A stretch of DNA of 64,000 bases from Mycolicibacterium sp. BiH015 (GCF_027706845.1 NZ_JAQGCZ010000006.1:1-64000); one strand, 5' to 3'; counted from the stretch's first letter, positions 9,247 through 17,532 are shown. Notes: generated by a model not told the origin, from the letters alone. Program-made: numbers and translations.

Positions 9247-9420
9247 ATGTCGACCGACAGGGACTGCTGACCCACCCTACTTGCGGCGGTGATCTCAATG
9301 ACTCGCCGCAATTCTCAATCGACGTGAAACTGCTTGTCGAGCTAGTGCCTATCTCTACACGGGTCTGAGGGATTCGGCCCAGTGACGAGCACATTGCCGC
9401 ATCAGGCGGTCACCTGAGAA

Positions 9421-9426
9421 TAGGTT
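9421..9426 (+). promoter_or_regulatory. Putative -10 box for leaderless gene at 9433
   Basis: TAGGTT stands six bases before the ATG at 9433 with no ribosome site between. This matches the leaderless layout found repeatedly in this window. Confidence 0.4.
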
Positions 9427-9432
9427 GATCGG

Positions 9433-10203
9433 ATGCTGCAAGAGTTGACGGAGTTGGGCACTTGGGTCGACCTCGCGACGGTAGTCGGCGTTCTAGGGGC
9501 GCTTTACGTCGTGCGGCGGGACGGCAAGCGCACCCGCGAAGAAGAGCGGGTGCGTCGCGGCGACCAAGCTAGAACGGTCACGCTGGAATTCGAGGACGGC
9601 ATCGAAGAGGCCTACCAAGTGGGGATGCCGACAAAGAGTTCCACGTTCATCATCGGCACTCTCACGAACCACAGTGAACGTCCACTTCTTGACGTTCGAT
9701 TCGAACTGCCTGAAAACCCGCAGATCCGTCTGGCGGACACTCCACACGGTGACAATGTGGCCGTCGCGAGGGTTGTGCTTGGAGGTCAGAGTGCTTCGGC
9801 TTGGTTCGAGGTGAAGGACAAGTTCGACTGGGCTGAGTTTCTCAATCTGCACGTTCGATTCACCGACGCGAACGGCGTCCGTTGGCGACGGACGGAGTAC
9901 ACGCCACCGCAGGAAATACTGGAGCCTCCTCGCTCCTTGCGTGAGCGACTTCGAAGTCGCCGCCAGAGGTACACGGGCACCATTGACGATTTCTATGAGT
10001 CGGCCATCGGCGCAAGAGAAGTGAAGGGACTCAGCGCGAGAGCGTTTCGCCTGGGTCACGAAATAGCCTACTGGAAGGGCCAGTACTACTACCGGCAAGC
10101 CGCTGCAGGTCGCGTTGGCGGCTGGACGCAGGCCAAGAGTCTTAAAGAAGCCACGCGATACCTGGATCGGATCGAATCGGAGGCAAGCGAGTTGGAAAAC
10201 TGA
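9433..10203 (+). CDS. Membrane-anchored protein of unknown function
   Basis: Protein of 256 residues. One hydrophobic helix near the N-terminus (about residues 12-28, VDLATVVGVLGALYVV) is followed at once by a basic stretch, suggesting a short outer tip and a cytoplasmic body. Residues about 45-150 look like a beta-sandwich-type domain (alternating strands, NHSERPLLDVRFELPEN, FTDANGVRWRR), and the C-terminal third is helical and charged. I do not recognise the family. It is the last gene before the tRNA-fragment repeat that closes the first island. Confidence 0.72.
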   Translation: MLQELTELGTWVDLATVVGVLGALYVVRRDGKRTREEERVRRGDQARTVTLEFEDGIEEAYQVGMPTKSSTFIIGTLTNHSERPLLDVRFELPENPQIRLADTPHGDNVAVARVVLGGQSASAWFEVKDKFDWAEFLNLHVRFTDANGVRWRRTEYTPPQEILEPPRSLRERLRSRRQRYTGTIDDFYESAIGAREVKGLSARAFRLGHEIAYWKGQYYYRQAAAGRVGGWTQAKSLKEATRYLDRIESEASELEN

Positions 10204-10248
10204 CTCCGCCAAGAGTGTTTGGCTTGTCTAATGGATACGGGAGAAGCT

Positions 10249-10430
10249 AGCCCGCAGCCAGCCCGCAGAGACCAGGGCAACGGCATCGAAAGCCATCACA
10301 ACAGACGACGCATCCGCGCAGATCAGCGCGCTGATTCGTCATGAGCCATCGAAACCAGCGCAAAGCTAAAACGCCAGGTGGCGCGATCTTAAAATCCGCC
10401 AAGTGTCGGTTCGAGTCCGACTGGGGGCAC
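10249..10430 (+). repeat. att-like direct repeat with tRNA 3'-end fragment (copy 1)
   Basis: About 182 bp of imperfect homology to 27,956-28,138. The last 63 bp (10,368-10,430) differ at one position only. The core contains a perfect T-arm (GTCGG TTCGAGT CCGAC), a 3' acceptor strand TGGGGGC followed by A, and an anticodon-loop-like CTTAAAA, but no 5' half of a tRNA can be found upstream. It is therefore a displaced tRNA 3' end of the kind left by site-specific integration. The loop suggests a UAA (Leu) anticodon, but the variable region is too short for tRNA-Leu, so the identity is open. The pseudo-palindrome CGCCAGGTGGCG lies at the left edge of the core. Confidence 0.85.
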
Positions 10431-10636
10431 GTTGTATGGCCTGGTAGACGGGCTGGTCAAACCCTTAGCGCGCCTAACGATCGCGCTCCGTTGTGCATTT
10501 GTTGTGCACACCTGGCAAGGTAAATTGCGCATTCACCGCAAGGCAGCAAACAATATGCATAGAGTCGCGGCGGGTGCGTTTTAGCAGGTAGAGTTGAGTG
10601 CGGGCACTAGGCGCAAGGTGTGTAACCGGCGTCTCG
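10431..10636. other. Non-coding left end of the second island
   Basis: No gene is seen. The segment holds two GTTGTGCA octamers (10,490-10,497 and 10,501-10,508), the second extending to GTGCAC. Such repeats next to an att core could be integrase arm-binding sites, but nothing else supports this. Confidence 0.35.
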
Positions 10637-10666
10637 TTGACACAGCCGCTTACGTGCCTTTAGCCT
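10637..10666 (+). promoter_or_regulatory. SigA-type promoter candidate
   Basis: A consensus -35 TTGACA (10,637-10,642) is followed after 18 bases by TAGCCT (10,661-10,666), fitting the TANNNT -10 pattern. Transcription would start near 10,673, immediately before the terminator hairpin at 10,679. Confidence 0.5.
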
Positions 10667-10678
10667 AGGGCTCTAGCT

Positions 10679-10716
10679 CCCTGCCGTCCTCCGGGACTGG
10701 CAGGGCTTTTTCTTTT
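10679..10716 (+). terminator. Rho-independent terminator in front of the NYN gene
   Basis: A strong hairpin with stem CCCTGCC/GGCAGGG and an inner GTCC/GGAC stem around TCCG is followed by CTTTTTCTTTT. It stands between a good promoter and the NYN gene start at 10,732, so it may attenuate that gene or end a very short transcript. Confidence 0.75.
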
Positions 10717-10731
10717 CGGGGGCCCCACTCA

Positions 10732-11403
10732 ATGGCGAATGTACTTCGGACCTGCGTAGTCATGGACTACCAGAACATGCATCTCACTGCGCACGGTTTG
10801 TACGACTCGACTCGCTACGGCCCCAAGCACGACTGTCTGCTCGATCCGCTCGGCTTTGCCGTCAACCTTGTAGCCACCCGCAATGGGCGCCAACGCCTGG
10901 GGCACGCTGATGCCGAATTGGCGTCGGTTCTCGTTTATCGCGGGCTGCCGCTGCAGCAGTACGAACCCGATTCGTACGCCCGTAGCCTCGCGCAAAAGGC
11001 GCAGTGGGAGCGTGATCGGCGTGTGTCCGTCCACCTGCGACCGCTGCACTATCGCACCCGGTACGACGCTCAGGGGACGCCAATACTCGACTCCGATGGC
11101 AACAGGGTCATCGCGGAGGTGCGAGAGAAAGGCGTCGACGTGCTTTGCGCCCTCGCGCTCGTCCGCGAGGCGGCGTCACCGGATAATGACCTTGTCATCC
11201 TTGCGTCGCATGACACAGATCTTGAGCCCGCTCTCGACGAGGCTCTTCGCCAGGGCCACGCGAAGGTCGAGACCTGCCAATGGTTTCGACCCGATGGGCA
11301 GAGGCACACAAAGCAATTGCGGCCCACAGGGCGTTCGATCTGGAACACCCGCCTTGATGAGTCCGCCTTCCAGCGCTCGTGGGACCGGACACCTTACTCG
11401 TAG
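10732..11403 (+). CDS. NYN-domain (LabA-like/PIN-fold) protein, putative ribonuclease
   Basis: Protein of 223 residues with the signature acidic sites of NYN domains: VVMDYQNM near the N-terminus (D12, N15), EKGVDVLCALALV in the middle and LASHDTDLEPALDEA later. These form the metal site of a PIN-like fold that usually cuts RNA. The insert LDSDGNRVIAEVRE between the first two motifs is a beta hairpin common in the family. No other domain is visible. It is the first gene inside the second island, just after a promoter and terminator pair, and converges on the gene at 11,411 with a gap of seven bases. The target RNA is unknown. Confidence 0.85.
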   Translation: MANVLRTCVVMDYQNMHLTAHGLYDSTRYGPKHDCLLDPLGFAVNLVATRNGRQRLGHADAELASVLVYRGLPLQQYEPDSYARSLAQKAQWERDRRVSVHLRPLHYRTRYDAQGTPILDSDGNRVIAEVREKGVDVLCALALVREAASPDNDLVILASHDTDLEPALDEALRQGHAKVETCQWFRPDGQRHTKQLRPTGRSIWNTRLDESAFQRSWDRTPYS

Positions 11404-11410
11404 CTATACG

Positions 11411-11704
11411 CTAACCACCCTGCCCACTGTGCTGGGCGCTGCCGCTATCGCCGGGTACGGCGGGCAGTTCGCCTAGGCCGTGCTGTTGCGCTTGGGCCTC
11501 GGCCAGCGCAGCGGCCTCGACGGCGCTCGGTTCGGTCTCGGGTCGTCGCGTCTGCACCATCGCCGCCGCCAGCCGTCGCGTGCGGAACTGCTGGACACTC
11601 TGCGTCGCCGCCTCGCGCCGGTCAGCCACTTGCTTGGCGAACCGCCGCTCCATCGCGTGGTCGCGCTTGACCCTGCCGGTCGTCGGGTTGCGCCGCCGCT
11701 TCAC
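11411..11704 (-). CDS. Small basic protein, phage-like, unknown function
   Basis: Protein of 97 residues whose GTG start overlaps the stop of the preceding gene by four bases (GTGA), the reason for choosing this start over the longer reading from 11,812. The N-terminal half is very basic (VKRRRNPTTGRVKRDH, then a charged helix of about 40 residues), and the C-terminal half is Ala/Gln/Pro/Gly-rich and probably disordered. It could bind nucleic acid or act as a small structural or accessory protein. It is co-directional with the gene at 11,701 and probably co-expressed. Confidence 0.6.
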   Translation of the reverse strand: MKRRRNPTTGRVKRDHAMERRFAKQVADRREAATQSVQQFRTRRLAAAMVQTRRPETEPSAVEAAALAEAQAQQHGLGELPAVPGDSGSAQHSGQGG

Positions 11705-12387
11705 TTCTCTGCGCCTTCGGTCGGCAGGCCGACGGCAGCGCGGGCCGATTCGATCTCCCGAGCCATCGACGCCTTCGCGGTGTCGAGTGCGGCGTCGTGG
11801 CAGTGCTCGCACATCTCCCAGATGTAGACGAACATCCCGACCTGTTGCGGGACCAGGATCGTCCGACCGCCGCAGAGCGAGAAGACATCCGATAGTCGAA
11901 CCACTGGCTTGCCGTCGCGTACGAACACGTCGGCGGGGAAGTGGGTTTCGACTGCACCCTCAGTGCCGTCAATCGGAACGTCGGACAGCACGTAGACCTC
12001 CGCGCCAGTTTCGGTTACGTCCGATGCAAACACGACGATTACGTCGTCGGGCTTACTCAAGTCAATGTGCGACGCCCCCTCGGTCGGCTTCATTGGGTAG
12101 TGGAAAAGCACATTCGGGAAGTGCTGTCCGCTGCCGCCGAACCCCGGACCGGACCAGTGCCCCTGGACACCCTTGCCGCCCCGGAGCTGTCGGTGCAAGT
12201 CGTGCGCGCGCTGCGCAAGTTCCGGGTTCAGCATCGGATCGAACAGGGCCGGTTGGGTATTAGCGACTCTGCCCGCCAACGCCCATGAGGGGTTGAAGGC
12301 ATTGTCGGTGGGGCCGGCCAGTGCGCGCTCGAAATCGCGTATCGCCGTGCTGATCTGATCGGGATTGGGCATTTCTACTCGTGGCAT
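11701..12387 (-). CDS. Uncharacterised 228-residue protein
   Basis: Soluble protein without signal or membrane segment. The N-terminal third is helical, followed by a Gly/His-rich turn region (HWSGPGFGGSGQHFP) and a strand-rich middle (DVIVVFASDVTETGAEVYVLSDV). Near the C-terminus VYIWEMCEHCHDAALDTAK places two cysteines and two histidines close together, a possible metal site. I do not recognise the family; the style is like actinophage or island proteins. The ATG start has an upstream purine-rich GAAAGAAA stretch. It is followed by the overlapping gene at 11,411. Confidence 0.7.
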   Translation of the reverse strand: MPRVEMPNPDQISTAIRDFERALAGPTDNAFNPSWALAGRVANTQPALFDPMLNPELAQRAHDLHRQLRGGKGVQGHWSGPGFGGSGQHFPNVLFHYPMKPTEGASHIDLSKPDDVIVVFASDVTETGAEVYVLSDVPIDGTEGAVETHFPADVFVRDGKPVVRLSDVFSLCGGRTILVPQQVGMFVYIWEMCEHCHDAALDTAKASMAREIESARAAVGLPTEGAEK

Positions 12388-12485
12388 TGGTTTGTTTCTT
12401 TCGTCCGGTTGTCCATGAATTACGCGTTGCCTGTTGGCTCACCGCGTCGGCCTGCTGCGGCGGATCGACCGCGTGTCATCAGGAA

Positions 12486-12704
12486 TTACCATAAGTCGAC
12501 CGTCGAGAAGTACCGGACATTGTTGATGACACGGCTGCGTAGCTCGCCGGTGTTTGCGTGTCGTCGCATGTAGTCTTCACTGACGCTCGGCCCGACGCCG
12601 CAGACCCATTCCCGCGCTTCGGGTAGCCGGAGGCGTGGGGCGTGGTCGAGCACGACACCAGCTGGCGGATCTAAAATGCTTGTGTGCACGGGTGCTCTAG
12701 ACAT
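12486..12704 (-). CDS. Excisionase-like small HTH protein
   Basis: Protein of 72 residues starting at the ATG with a GGAGGA ribosome site seven bases upstream. The C-terminal half (VSEDYMRRHANTGELRSRVI, then NNVRYFSTVDLW) has the layout of the HTH_17/excisionase family: a recognition helix, a T-G-E-L turn, a strand with basic residues and a final D-L-W helix cap. Such proteins direct excision by integrases or regulate small operons. Similarity is by pattern only. It sits among phage-like genes inside the putative element, where an excisionase would be expected. Confidence 0.55.
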   Translation of the reverse strand: MSRAPVHTSILDPPAGVVLDHAPRLRLPEAREWVCGVGPSVSEDYMRRHANTGELRSRVINNVRYFSTVDLW

Positions 12705-12880
12705 ATGTCGTCCTCCGATTCGCGAACACACCTACGTAGGAATGCAATTCGACCGTACGCCATCCCGTCGCCCTGTGCGCAGACCTACTCTGCGCCGCGG
12801 TCGACCTACCGGCGCAAGCCCGAACCCCTTTGTGCGGCAACTGGCGTAGCGTCCCTGCCAGGCGAAAGAGGGAGACCCCT

Positions 12881-13009
12881 ATGACTTCAAATCTTGTGCG
12901 CCTGCGCATTTTCGTCGACGGCGGCGCAACCGAGACCTACACCTTGGACGAGCTGCACCGCGAACAGATGCGACGGCGCGGCTACCTACGAAACCGATTG
13001 TGGTCCTGA
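12881..13009 (+). CDS. Small 42-residue protein
   Basis: Short reading frame beginning MTSNLVRLRIFVDGG and ending in RGYLRNRLWS. A purine-rich AAGAGGGAGA ribosome site stands just before the ATG, which is the main support. The N-terminus reads as a beta strand and the C-terminus as a basic helix. It is divergent from the excisionase-like gene. No family is recognised. Confidence 0.45.
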   Translation: MTSNLVRLRIFVDGGATETYTLDELHREQMRRRGYLRNRLWS

Positions 13010-13142
13010 CCGATTCAATTTGGCGATTCGCTCCGGTCGCAGAACTTTACTTCTGCAACGGCTCGATTCCACGGCGCTGCGAGCGGCGAAAACGCAGGTC
13101 GAATGTCGCAGAAGTTGTGTCGTATCTAAAACCCTGCTGGCG

Positions 13143-13148
13143 TATATT
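13143..13148 (+). promoter_or_regulatory. -10 box for leaderless serine recombinase
   Basis: TATATT lies six bases before the ATG at 13,155, with no ribosome site. This supports 13,155 as the start over the upstream in-frame alternatives. GTCGT (upstream, near 13,119) and ACGAC (13,150-13,154) form an inverted pair around the box. Confidence 0.5.
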
Positions 13149-13154
13149 CACGAC

Positions 13155-13712
13155 ATGATACAAAGCGTGGTACAAACAGGCCAGACGCTCGGGTACGCCC
13201 GAGTTTCGACAGGACACCAATCGTTGGACGCGCAGCTCGACGCGCTGACAACCGCAGGCGTGGACACGGAACGCGTCTACACCGACAAGCTGAGCGGTTC
13301 CGGAAAGCGCAGCGACAGAAAGGGATTGAGTGCTCTGCTCGACTACGCACGCCCCGGCGACGTGATCGTGGTCGCCGGAATCGACCGCCTAGGCCGCGAC
13401 GCAGCCGAAGTGATGATGACGGTGAAGCAGTTGCGGGACAGGGACATCGCGATCCGCAGCCTGCGCGAAGGCATCGACACCAGCAACGCGACGGGCCGCA
13501 TGATTACCGGCGTGCTGGCGAGCCTGGCAGAACTAGAACTGGAGTTAGGCCGCGAACGCCGCGCAGCCGCGAAGGCAGCACGCAAGGCCCGCGACCTACC
13601 TACTGGACGACCGAAGGCCCTAGTCCCCGAGCAGGTCGCAGTAGCCCGATGCATGCGGGACAACGGCGAGCCTTGTGGGCACGATAGAACGGGTGTACCC
13701 GGACGATGGTGA
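13155..13712 (+). CDS. Serine recombinase with disrupted C-terminus
   Basis: Protein of 185 residues with a complete catalytic domain: RVST (S18), GIDRLGRD, a GRMITGVLASLAELELELGRERR helix. The GRPKAL hinge and the first HTH helix (QVAVARCMRDNGE) are present. After that the frame reads PCGHDRTGVPGRW and stops. In another frame the same DNA reads LVGTIERVYPDDGDD, which resembles the usual (V)GTIA-R continuation. The DNA-binding domain therefore seems to have been lost by a small frameshift near 13,670. The enzyme is probably impaired in site recognition. It is distinct in sequence from the recombinase at 6489. Confidence 0.8.
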   Translation: MIQSVVQTGQTLGYARVSTGHQSLDAQLDALTTAGVDTERVYTDKLSGSGKRSDRKGLSALLDYARPGDVIVVAGIDRLGRDAAEVMMTVKQLRDRDIAIRSLREGIDTSNATGRMITGVLASLAELELELGRERRAAAKAARKARDLPTGRPKALVPEQVAVARCMRDNGEPCGHDRTGVPGRW

Positions 13713-13799
13713 CGATTAGCCAGCAAGTCCGCGAGTGTTTTTCTGAATGGCGTCGGTCGGAGCGTCGTTCGCCCTCTCGAGAAGGCCTCGGTTACGTCG

Positions 13800-15554
13800 T
13801 CATCCGAGTTCGTATGAATCGTCGTCGGATACGCCCGGTTGGTCGACTCCCCACAGGGTCCATTGCGCAAGATGGCGGCAGAGCACGTTGTAGGGCGAAT
13901 CGTTGGCGAGAGTGATGTAGAAGTACGGGTCTTCGCCTGGGCGGAAGTGGACTTCGAATCCTTCGGCGCTACCGGCATCGAGAGCTGCGATCGCTTCGTC
14001 GCCGTTGATGGCCGTTGCTTGGGTATGGAGTGCGTAAACATCACCGATGGTGAGTTCGCGCCCCGCTACCTCGACCGCGTATGGTCCAGCGGGCCAAACG
14101 ATCGACTGTGGCCCAAGCAGCGGTGCCCGGACTTCGGGTGTATCCACTCCGGTCAGTCCGAGCGTGAAGACACGGGCACGCGGTGACGCAACGATGTGGC
14201 CTTCGATGAGGAGTCTCGCTACGCGCAGCTTTACTCGGTCGCCGGGGCGTACTTCTTCGGGGATGTCGAAGAAGTGGTTGGTATGTCGCTGAACAACGTC
14301 GAGGTCGTACGCGAATTGCTCGATGGCAAGCAAATCGTCGTCGCAATCGCTGGCGTTCCGGGTTTCGGTTTGCACTCTAGCGAGCAAGTCCCCGTCGATC
14401 GCGAACTCCAACCGGGTGGCGAAGCAGAGGACCCGCCGGGTCGAGAGCACGTCCTCCACAACCGATGGTCGAACGTTTCCGTAGTCGAGTTTGAGATCAA
14501 GTCCTGGCGCAGGAAAATCTTCCCCTGCGTTCGAGGCCATATCGATGTCGTGAGGCACGCGGAGTCGCACATCTAGATGGCCACCGCAGAAGGCCGCTTC
14601 GATGGACCCGCCGATGGCGCCGGGCGCTGCATGGGTGATCCGCCCCTCAAAGGTGGCGAGTACCTCTGCGTCTTGGAAGGCGCGCACCTCCAGGCATTTG
14701 CCAATCGCCGGTCCCCTAGGTGGAGAAACGAACTCGACCGCTCCCGGCGGGTAGTCACCTGCGATGAAGTCCGGGCCACCGAGCCGTACCGACCGAACGA
14801 CGTCTCCGGGGATGCGCAAGGTGCCGGAAGGTGCATAGCCAAATGTGCGCAGAAGTTCCTGTTGCAAATCGGCATGGTCTTCGCTGAGCTGATTGAGTTC
14901 GACAGAAAACTCGATGGGGCTTCGGGTCGCCGCGTCGGGATGACGTGGGCTGATCGTTATGGAGGTAGCGTCGTCGGTGTTGGCGAAGCCGATCTTCCAG
15001 TCCAAGTCGGCGGCGTCGGCGAGTTGGCCTAGCCTCTTCACCCTGGCCGAGAGATCCGGTAGTCCACCGGTGAGAGCCGCGGTTTCCTGCCCGAAATCTC
15101 GCGCCATTTCCCGTAGCTCGCTTGTGGCGTTGCGCAGAGCCCAGCGTTCTATGTGAGGCGCTTCCGCTAGCCAAACGTCCAACTCGTCGCGGTCAATGAC
15201 GGTAATTACCGGCGGCCTCTTGCCGCCGTTGAGATTTTTGACAAACTTGTCTTCTGAGTTCGAGCAGACTCGGGGCACAACGAGCGACCACTTAACTGGT
15301 TCGTGTTTCATTGCCCGCTTGAACGATCGGGTGATCTGTGTCCGGCGCCCGCCCCACACGGACGAGAATCCCTCCGGGAAGTACTTGAGCTGCAAAATCC
15401 AAAGTCGCCCCCCGTCGAGGGTTATCTCGATGTCGATTCCCTCATCTCCGCCAACGCCATTCACGGCTCGCACAGAATCGCCGAGGCGGTGTCTCACGAT
15501 CGCCTCCACGACACGGTCGAATGAGGTTTGTCCCAGTGTGGCGAAGTCGAGCAT
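13800..15554 (-). CDS. Mrr-like restriction endonuclease domain protein
   Basis: Large protein of 584 residues from the chosen ATG (MLDFATLGQTSFDRV); the frame is open further upstream to 15,764 but that part looks non-coding. Residues about 1-60 match the Mrr/restriction-endonuclease fold: GDEGIDIEI (D41) followed by LWILQLK (Q55, K57), the D...QxK nuclease core. The remaining 500 residues are strand-rich, without a recognised ATPase or methylase. They include a DE..VWLAEAPH segment like other restriction-associated proteins and probably contain a DNA- or effector-sensing part. It is convergent with the recombinase and near the dGTPase, in a defence setting. The nuclease call is good; the trigger is unknown. 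Confidence 0.78.
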   Translation of the reverse strand: MLDFATLGQTSFDRVVEAIVRHRLGDSVRAVNGVGGDEGIDIEITLDGGRLWILQLKYFPEGFSSVWGGRRTQITRSFKRAMKHEPVKWSLVVPRVCSNSEDKFVKNLNGGKRPPVITVIDRDELDVWLAEAPHIERWALRNATSELREMARDFGQETAALTGGLPDLSARVKRLGQLADAADLDWKIGFANTDDATSITISPRHPDAATRSPIEFSVELNQLSEDHADLQQELLRTFGYAPSGTLRIPGDVVRSVRLGGPDFIAGDYPPGAVEFVSPPRGPAIGKCLEVRAFQDAEVLATFEGRITHAAPGAIGGSIEAAFCGGHLDVRLRVPHDIDMASNAGEDFPAPGLDLKLDYGNVRPSVVEDVLSTRRVLCFATRLEFAIDGDLLARVQTETRNASDCDDDLLAIEQFAYDLDVVQRHTNHFFDIPEEVRPGDRVKLRVARLLIEGHIVASPRARVFTLGLTGVDTPEVRAPLLGPQSIVWPAGPYAVEVAGRELTIGDVYALHTQATAINGDEAIAALDAGSAEGFEVHFRPGEDPYFYITLANDSPYNVLCRHLAQWTLWGVDQPGVSDDDSYELG

Positions 15555-15892
15555 GACCAGCGACGTTACGCGCACCCGTTCATGAACTAGCGCGGTCGAC
15601 GTGGCGACCCGCCGTATGAACATAGTCGTCGCGCTTTCCATAGGCACGATTGATCGGATGTACCTCTGGCGCCGGGGACACCCGAGTAGTCCGTGCTTGG
15701 CACGGTGTTGTTCTCTAAGGGCGACGAGGGAGCAATGAAGTGCATGGATGAGATGAGCCGCCACGAAGCCAGGGCGTGAGGTGCTTTAGGCCGAGTTGAT
15801 GCAGTTCGAATGCGGTTACTGAGCAGAATGTATACGGCCCCCAACGGACACGGCCGCCGCGTCAGGCCCCCGACGGGTGGCGCGCCGGAAGA
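15555..15892. other. Intergenic stretch between the Mrr-like gene and dGTPase gene
   Basis: About 340 bp. The frame of the Mrr-like gene stays open into part of it without a recognisable domain. No RNA gene, repeat or convincing small gene is seen. It must hold the promoter of the Mrr-like gene. Confidence 0.4.
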
Positions 15893-17500
15893 TTAGCCCA
15901 AGTAGCCAAACGGATGATGAACGGATATGCCGCTTAGCTTCCGGAATACCGAACTACATTCCTCATCTGTAAGGTTGCAGACATAGTCAATAAAGGCCCG
16001 TTCGACGTTCGGGCCCCTGGCGAACTGTCCTTCTTTGTATCCTCGAAGTTTAGGGTTCTGTTCTAACTTCTTCGAAATTTTGATGTCAGAAAGCAACCGT
16101 TCCGGCAGCCGCTTCTGGTCGTTCTTATTCCAGTCGAGAATCCTGTCGATGAGGTCGGTCAATATTGACTCTTGCCCGCGCTGGAGAAGTGCCATGTCAG
16201 GATGCTGGATTACGTAGTGCTTTGTAATAAATTTCAAAATCTGAACCTCATGCCACGCGTCAACAGGGAGTCCGATATGCGGACCGCCCTCCCACATGGG
16301 ATCTTCATAAACTTTTAGGTCCGTAAGAAACTGCTCCACTTGGTTAGATGCCCACGTGTGAATGGCTGCATCTCGACCTGCGGGAAGCTCCGGCGAGAAG
16401 ATGCCCTCGGTGTCGTTCGCTAGTCGCTTTGCGGCATTGCACAACTTCTTATGATCAAACCAGCCGGCGTAGTCGATTTCAAGCCGCCTTGCGAGGTCCC
16501 CCAGAGGACCATCGAACTTGAAATCTTCGAAGACCTCGCCGGCTTGAATGCGCTTTTGGTAATTGCCGAATTTCTTGAGTTCACTGCGAATAGCATCGGT
16601 GTTGAGAATCCCACCCATGAGCAGAAAATCTTCTAAATCGTGAATCGAATAGCTGATGTCGTCCGCCATATCCATGATTGACGACTCGAGAGTTTGGGTC
16701 TCATCGCCGAAGCTGTCGTTCAGGAATGACCGCGTCAGGCCGCGCACTTCGGCATGCTCAGTGTAATAATTAAACTTGCGCCAGTGACGACGGTAAAGGG
16801 CATCTTCCTGGAATTCTAATTCTGTTCGTTCGGCGTAGAGGTTCATTGCGCGATCATGGGCTTTTTCTGGCTTCGTTGTCGCTCGAGTCCAGGGATATTT
16901 TGCTATTGCCGCGAGTGACGCATATGTAAGATCTAGACCTTGGTACTCGACGCTTCTTGAATACCCTGTTAATACAATTCGAAGCGACTGGGCATTACCC
17001 TCGAAGCCGTCTTCGAGCCCGAGTCCTATCGGGGCATGTGTCTCTCTCGCGATGCGGTCCAAGATTTCTTCACCGACATGGCCGAAGGGTGGGTGCCCGA
17101 TATCGTGAGCCATGGCTGCGGTGACGCACACATCCACATCTAGTCCGCCAAGCTCACCTATCAACTCATGTTGCGAGGTGTCATTCAGTAATTGCTCGGC
17201 GGCGCTCCGGGCCACCTGGGCAACTTTGAGCGAGTGAGTAAGCCGATTGTGTATGAGTGGTCGATCGCTGAACGGCGTCACAACCTGCGTCACGCCTGCC
17301 AGTCGCCTCCATGGAGGAGAGTAGGTGATCCGATCCACATCCCGCTGCGCCTCGCTACGACGATCCTTCGCCCTTGCCGCACCGTCGCGGCTGCGCTCAC
17401 TAAGGCGTCTATTACGTAGGTCGTTCCGGGAGACGCTCTTACCGTCAACCGTTACTTCGCCCGTCGCTTCAATCGCGGTTATCCGATTAACAAGCGCCAA
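15893..17500 (-). CDS. dgt: dGTP triphosphohydrolase (HD-domain dGTPase)
   Basis: Protein of 535 residues that would hydrolyse dGTP (or other dNTPs) to the nucleoside and triphosphate. HD-fold metal ligands are visible: RLTHS with H89, AMAHDIGHPPFGH with H132/D133, and a later MADDISYSIHDLED. The N-terminal part carries the RRLAGVTQV nucleotide-site motif typical of dGTPases. A TTG start with a GGGGGG ribosome site is used. dGTPases of this family deplete dNTPs to stop phage replication in several bacteria, and the island context suggests that role over housekeeping. A small gene lies 32 bases upstream in the same direction. Codon use around 15.9-17.0 kb looks more AT-rich than in the neighbouring genes, a sign of separate acquisition. 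Confidence 0.92.
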   Translation of the reverse strand: MALVNRITAIEATGEVTVDGKSVSRNDLRNRRLSERSRDGAARAKDRRSEAQRDVDRITYSPPWRRLAGVTQVVTPFSDRPLIHNRLTHSLKVAQVARSAAEQLLNDTSQHELIGELGGLDVDVCVTAAMAHDIGHPPFGHVGEEILDRIARETHAPIGLGLEDGFEGNAQSLRIVLTGYSRSVEYQGLDLTYASLAAIAKYPWTRATTKPEKAHDRAMNLYAERTELEFQEDALYRRHWRKFNYYTEHAEVRGLTRSFLNDSFGDETQTLESSIMDMADDISYSIHDLEDFLLMGGILNTDAIRSELKKFGNYQKRIQAGEVFEDFKFDGPLGDLARRLEIDYAGWFDHKKLCNAAKRLANDTEGIFSPELPAGRDAAIHTWASNQVEQFLTDLKVYEDPMWEGGPHIGLPVDAWHEVQILKFITKHYVIQHPDMALLQRGQESILTDLIDRILDWNKNDQKRLPERLLSDIKISKKLEQNPKLRGYKEGQFARGPNVERAFIDYVCNLTDEECSSVFRKLSGISVHHPFGYLG

Positions 17501-17532
17501 CTGTCCCCCCGGTTCAATCGCGTGTCGTAGGA

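Larger units (their letters stand above)
1..10430. mobile_element. Right part of a putative genomic island carrying the kinase array
   Basis: This segment ends at a tRNA 3'-end fragment (10,368-10,430) and holds genes typical of accessory DNA: three related receptor kinases, a serine recombinase and three genes of unknown function. Its left boundary lies outside the window. The direction of the tRNA fragment (plus strand) predicts that the intact tRNA and the left end lie upstream of position 1. No tyrosine integrase is visible here. The assignment is inferred from the repeat arrangement; it would fail if the kinase genes proved syntenic in the core genome of relatives. Confidence 0.5.

Noticed and set aside
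10368..10430. Complete tRNA gene at the left repeat
   Set aside because: T-arm and 3' acceptor strand are present, but no complementary 5' acceptor strand or D-arm lies upstream; the anticodon-stem 5' side does not pair. It is only a 3' fragment. The same holds for 28,076-28,138.
13800..13920. CRISPR or IS terminal repeats in the defence island
   Set aside because: Scanning by eye across 10.4-28.1 kb showed no regularly spaced repeats and no transposase gene.
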